This document shows positions 6,459 through 7,992 of a stretch of DNA of 7,992 bases, piece by piece (position 1 is the first letter of the stretch; every line of letters starts with the position of its first letter). Under the pieces are notes generated by a model. It had not been told where the DNA came from. It did not search any database and saw only the letters and a list, made by a program, of their open reading frames with translations. The position numbers and the translations under genes were made by a program. The stretch is from Clostridia bacterium. GTDB lineage: Bacteria > Bacillota > Clostridia > Oscillospirales > Butyricicoccaceae. The stretch spans positions 1-7,992 of the forward strand of contig JAFZPW010000131.1 of the NCBI GenBank assembly GCA_017552495.1. The letters run 5' to 3'.

Positions 6459-7586
6459 ATGAACGACGCTTATTTCCGCACCGAGGGCCTGACGGTGGGC
6501 TACAACGGCAAGCCCCTGATCCGCGACATCGCCCTGGGGCTGCGCGCCGGGGAGATCCTCACCCTCATCGGGCCAAACGGCTCGGGCAAATCCACCATTT
6601 TGAAAAGCATCACCAAGCATCTTTCCGCCATCCGGGGCGACGCCTTTATCGCCGGCGCCTCGGTGAACGCCATGAACTACAAGGAACTGTCCAAAAAACT
6701 GGCGGTAGTGCTCACCGAGCGGCTGCGGGGCGAGCTTTTGACCTGCTGGGACGTGGTGGCCACCGGCCGCTATCCCTATACCAACACGCTGGGTCTTCTG
6801 CAGCAGGAGGATCGGGAGCGCATCGCCGCCGCCATGGAGCGGGTCCATGCCGCCGACCTGGCGGACAAGGATTTTTCCGCCGTCAGCGACGGCCAGCGTC
6901 AGCGCATCCTGCTGGCCCGGGCCATCTGTCAGGAGCCCGAGATCCTGGTGTTGGACGAGCCCACCTCGTTTCTGGATATCCGGCACAAGCTGGAACTTTT
7001 GGGCATTTTGCGTTCGATGGCAAAGGAAAAGGGGATCACGGTTATCCTTTCGCTCCACGAGATCGACCTGGCTCAGAAAATTTCAGACAAGATCCTGTGC
7101 GTCAACGGCGAGACCATCTCGCATTTCGGCACGCCAGACGAGATCTTCCGGGAAGAGATCATCAACCGGCTTTACGGCATGGAAAAAGGATCCTTCAACC
7201 TCACCTTCGGCAGCGTGGAGCTGCCGAGACCCGAGGGAGAGCCAAACATCTTCGTCATTTCCGGCTGCGGCAGCGGCGTGCGCCTGTTCCGCCGTCTGCA
7301 AAAGGCGGGTCTGCCCTTTTACGCGGGAATTTTGTATGAAAACGACGTCGATCTGCAGGTGGCCGCTCCGCTGGCGGCCCGGGTGATAACCGAAACGCCT
7401 TTTTTTCCCATCCGTGACGAAACCTATGAAACGGCGCTTTTGCTGATGAAGAAATGCGAGGCCGTTGTCTGTGCCGGCGTTCCCATCGGCGAGAGCAACC
7501 GCCGTCTGGGAGATCTGATCCGCGAAGCCGGTGCGCTGGGTCTTTTGAAGGAGGAAGACGCGCTGTTTTCCGCCGCCCAGCCGTAA
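6459..7586 (+). CDS. ABC transporter ATPase (FecE/BtuD-type) with C-terminal extension
   Basis: A 375-residue ATPase that powers the permease next to it. The start has AGGAGG (6447-6452) six bases upstream. Walker A is GPNGSGKST (38-46). The signature is VSDGQRQR (142-149), a variant of LSGGQ. Walker B is EILVLDEP (161-168), the D-loop SFLD is at 170-173 and the switch His is H200. The Q-loop position reads LAVVLTERL, so the usual Gln seems to be Thr86. Family members normally end near residue 250-260. This protein goes on with a separate domain (about 262-375): NIFVISGCGSG (263-273) looks like a nucleotide-binding-type strand and Gly-rich turn, followed by GILYENDVD (290-298) and an alpha/beta pattern to the end. 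Similar extensions exist in clostridial and archaeal relatives as I remember them; their function is unknown to me. Confidence 0.93.
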   Translation: MNDAYFRTEGLTVGYNGKPLIRDIALGLRAGEILTLIGPNGSGKSTILKSITKHLSAIRGDAFIAGASVNAMNYKELSKKLAVVLTERLRGELLTCWDVVATGRYPYTNTLGLLQQEDRERIAAAMERVHAADLADKDFSAVSDGQRQRILLARAICQEPEILVLDEPTSFLDIRHKLELLGILRSMAKEKGITVILSLHEIDLAQKISDKILCVNGETISHFGTPDEIFREEIINRLYGMEKGSFNLTFGSVELPRPEGEPNIFVISGCGSGVRLFRRLQKAGLPFYAGILYENDVDLQVAAPLAARVITETPFFPIRDETYETALLLMKKCEAVVCAGVPIGESNRRLGDLIREAGALGLLKEEDALFSAAQP

Positions 7587-7639
7587 ACCCATAAAAACAT
7601 ATATTTTTTGGCCGCGCTGCGGCCTGAAAGGAGATTTGT
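7587..7639 (+). other. Intercistronic spacer with a GC-rich hairpin
   Basis: The 53-base gap has an AT-rich stretch (7591-7609) followed by a perfect six-base hairpin, GGCCGC (7610-7615), loop GCT, GCGGCC (7619-7624). No U tract follows on either strand, so it is not a standard terminator. It sits directly before the ribosome binding site AAAGGAGA of the next gene. It may mark a processing or stability element that sets the next gene's expression apart from the transporter. Confidence 0.45.
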
Positions 7640-7992
7640 ATGAAACGCACAACCAAAACCCTCGCCGCTCTGCTGCTGGCGCTCGTGATGATCGCCTGCG
7701 CGGCGCTCCCGGCCTTTGCCGAGAACGCTTACGCTCCCTACGAGGGAGAGGCCGTCAGCTTTATCAAGGCCGACGGCAGCCCCTTCGGCATGTTCACCGC
7801 CCAGGAGGGCACCACCGCCGCGCTGGACGGCGACAAGGTGGTCATCCACTATGTCCCCAAGAACACCACCGTCTACAACGCCCTGCATCTGGGCCCCATC
7901 GACGACGCCGAACTGACCAGGGACGTGAGCTTCAACGCCGACGGCTCTTTTGACATCACCCTGCCCAAGGATAAGTGCGGCTTCGCCATCCC
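7640..7992 (+). CDS. Secreted protein, N-terminal part (5' partial view; extends beyond window)
   Basis: The first 117 codons of a secreted protein that runs off the right edge. The ATG follows AAAGGAGA by six or seven bases. Residues 1-27 are a clear signal peptide: basic MKRTTK, a hydrophobic core, and cleavage after ALPAFA. A lipoprotein reading with Cys20 (VMIAC) is possible but less likely. The mature part begins ENAYAPYEGEAVSF and is predicted beta-rich, with FGMF at 49-52 and YNALHLGPIDDAE further on. From memory this resembles a repeated beta-sandwich domain in clostridial surface proteins encoded near metal or tetrapyrrole importers; that memory cannot be checked here. It is in the same direction as the ABC transporter, 53 bases downstream, so it is probably part of the B12-controlled operon and may be a second ligand-capture protein. 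Confidence 0.85.
   Translation, partial: MKRTTKTLAALLLALVMIACAALPAFAENAYAPYEGEAVSFIKADGSPFGMFTAQEGTTAALDGDKVVIHYVPKNTTVYNALHLGPIDDAELTRDVSFNADGSFDITLPKDKCGFAI

Noticed and set aside
5375..6460. A 361-codon minus-strand open frame opposite the permease
   Set aside because: The translation is His/Gly/Gln-rich with no family pattern, while the plus strand encodes a clear FecCD permease over the same bases.
7594..7609. Possible promoter before the last gene (TATATT at 7600-7605)
   Set aside because: No -35-like sequence lies at a suitable distance upstream, so the gene is treated as part of the operon.
1..7992. tRNA, rRNA, transposase or attachment sites
   Set aside because: No cloverleaf-like sequence, ribosomal RNA motif, transposase or integrase pattern was found on either strand by reading.

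Overview
The window looks like a chromosomal piece of a GC-rich Gram-positive anaerobe of the class Clostridia, perhaps an Oscillospiraceae-type gut bacterium. This is an inference from strong AGGAGG-type ribosome binding sites, sigma-70 promoters of TTGxxx-17-TATAAT form, a lipoprotein signal on the binding protein, membrane-anchored Pro/Ala/Glu surface proteins and a cobalamin riboswitch. Most of the window is about 60% GC by eye. The first 284 bases are much more AT-rich (107 of 284 are G or C by hand count, about 38%).

Layout. (1) Positions 1-123, minus strand: the first 41 codons of a small gene that vaguely resembles a GNAT acetyltransferase, with its own near-consensus promoter. (2) Positions 285-1466, minus strand: a polytopic membrane protein of the nucleoside-recognition ('Gate') family. 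Across a 102-base divergent regulatory gap lies a two-gene unit on the plus strand, a LysR-type regulator (1569-2468) overlapping by 4 bases with a HutD/Ves-family cupin-like protein (2465-3061). (3) Positions 3062-3447: a control region with a strong promoter, a cobalamin riboswitch (B12 box and P1 stem clearly visible) and one or two terminator-like hairpins. (4) Positions 3448-7992, plus strand: the operon under that riboswitch. It encodes a secreted, membrane-anchored protein with a NEAT-like domain and a Pro/Ala/Glu stalk, a substrate-binding lipoprotein, a FecCD/BtuC-type permease, an ABC ATPase with an uncharacterised C-terminal extension, and the start of another secreted protein that runs off the window.

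How the genes may work together. The B12 riboswitch should shut the operon down when cobalamin is plentiful, so the transporter most likely imports cobalamin, a related corrinoid or possibly cobalt. The NEAT-like protein has a Tyr-x3-Tyr motif at the place where heme-binding NEAT domains carry their heme ligand. It sits first in the operon, upstream of the importer, much as Isd surface proteins sit with a heme importer. The most interesting reading is a Gram-positive surface relay for a corrinoid: surface capture by one or two secreted proteins, hand-off to the lipoprotein, then import by the ABC transporter. That function is inferred; only the gene order, riboswitch and motifs are seen.
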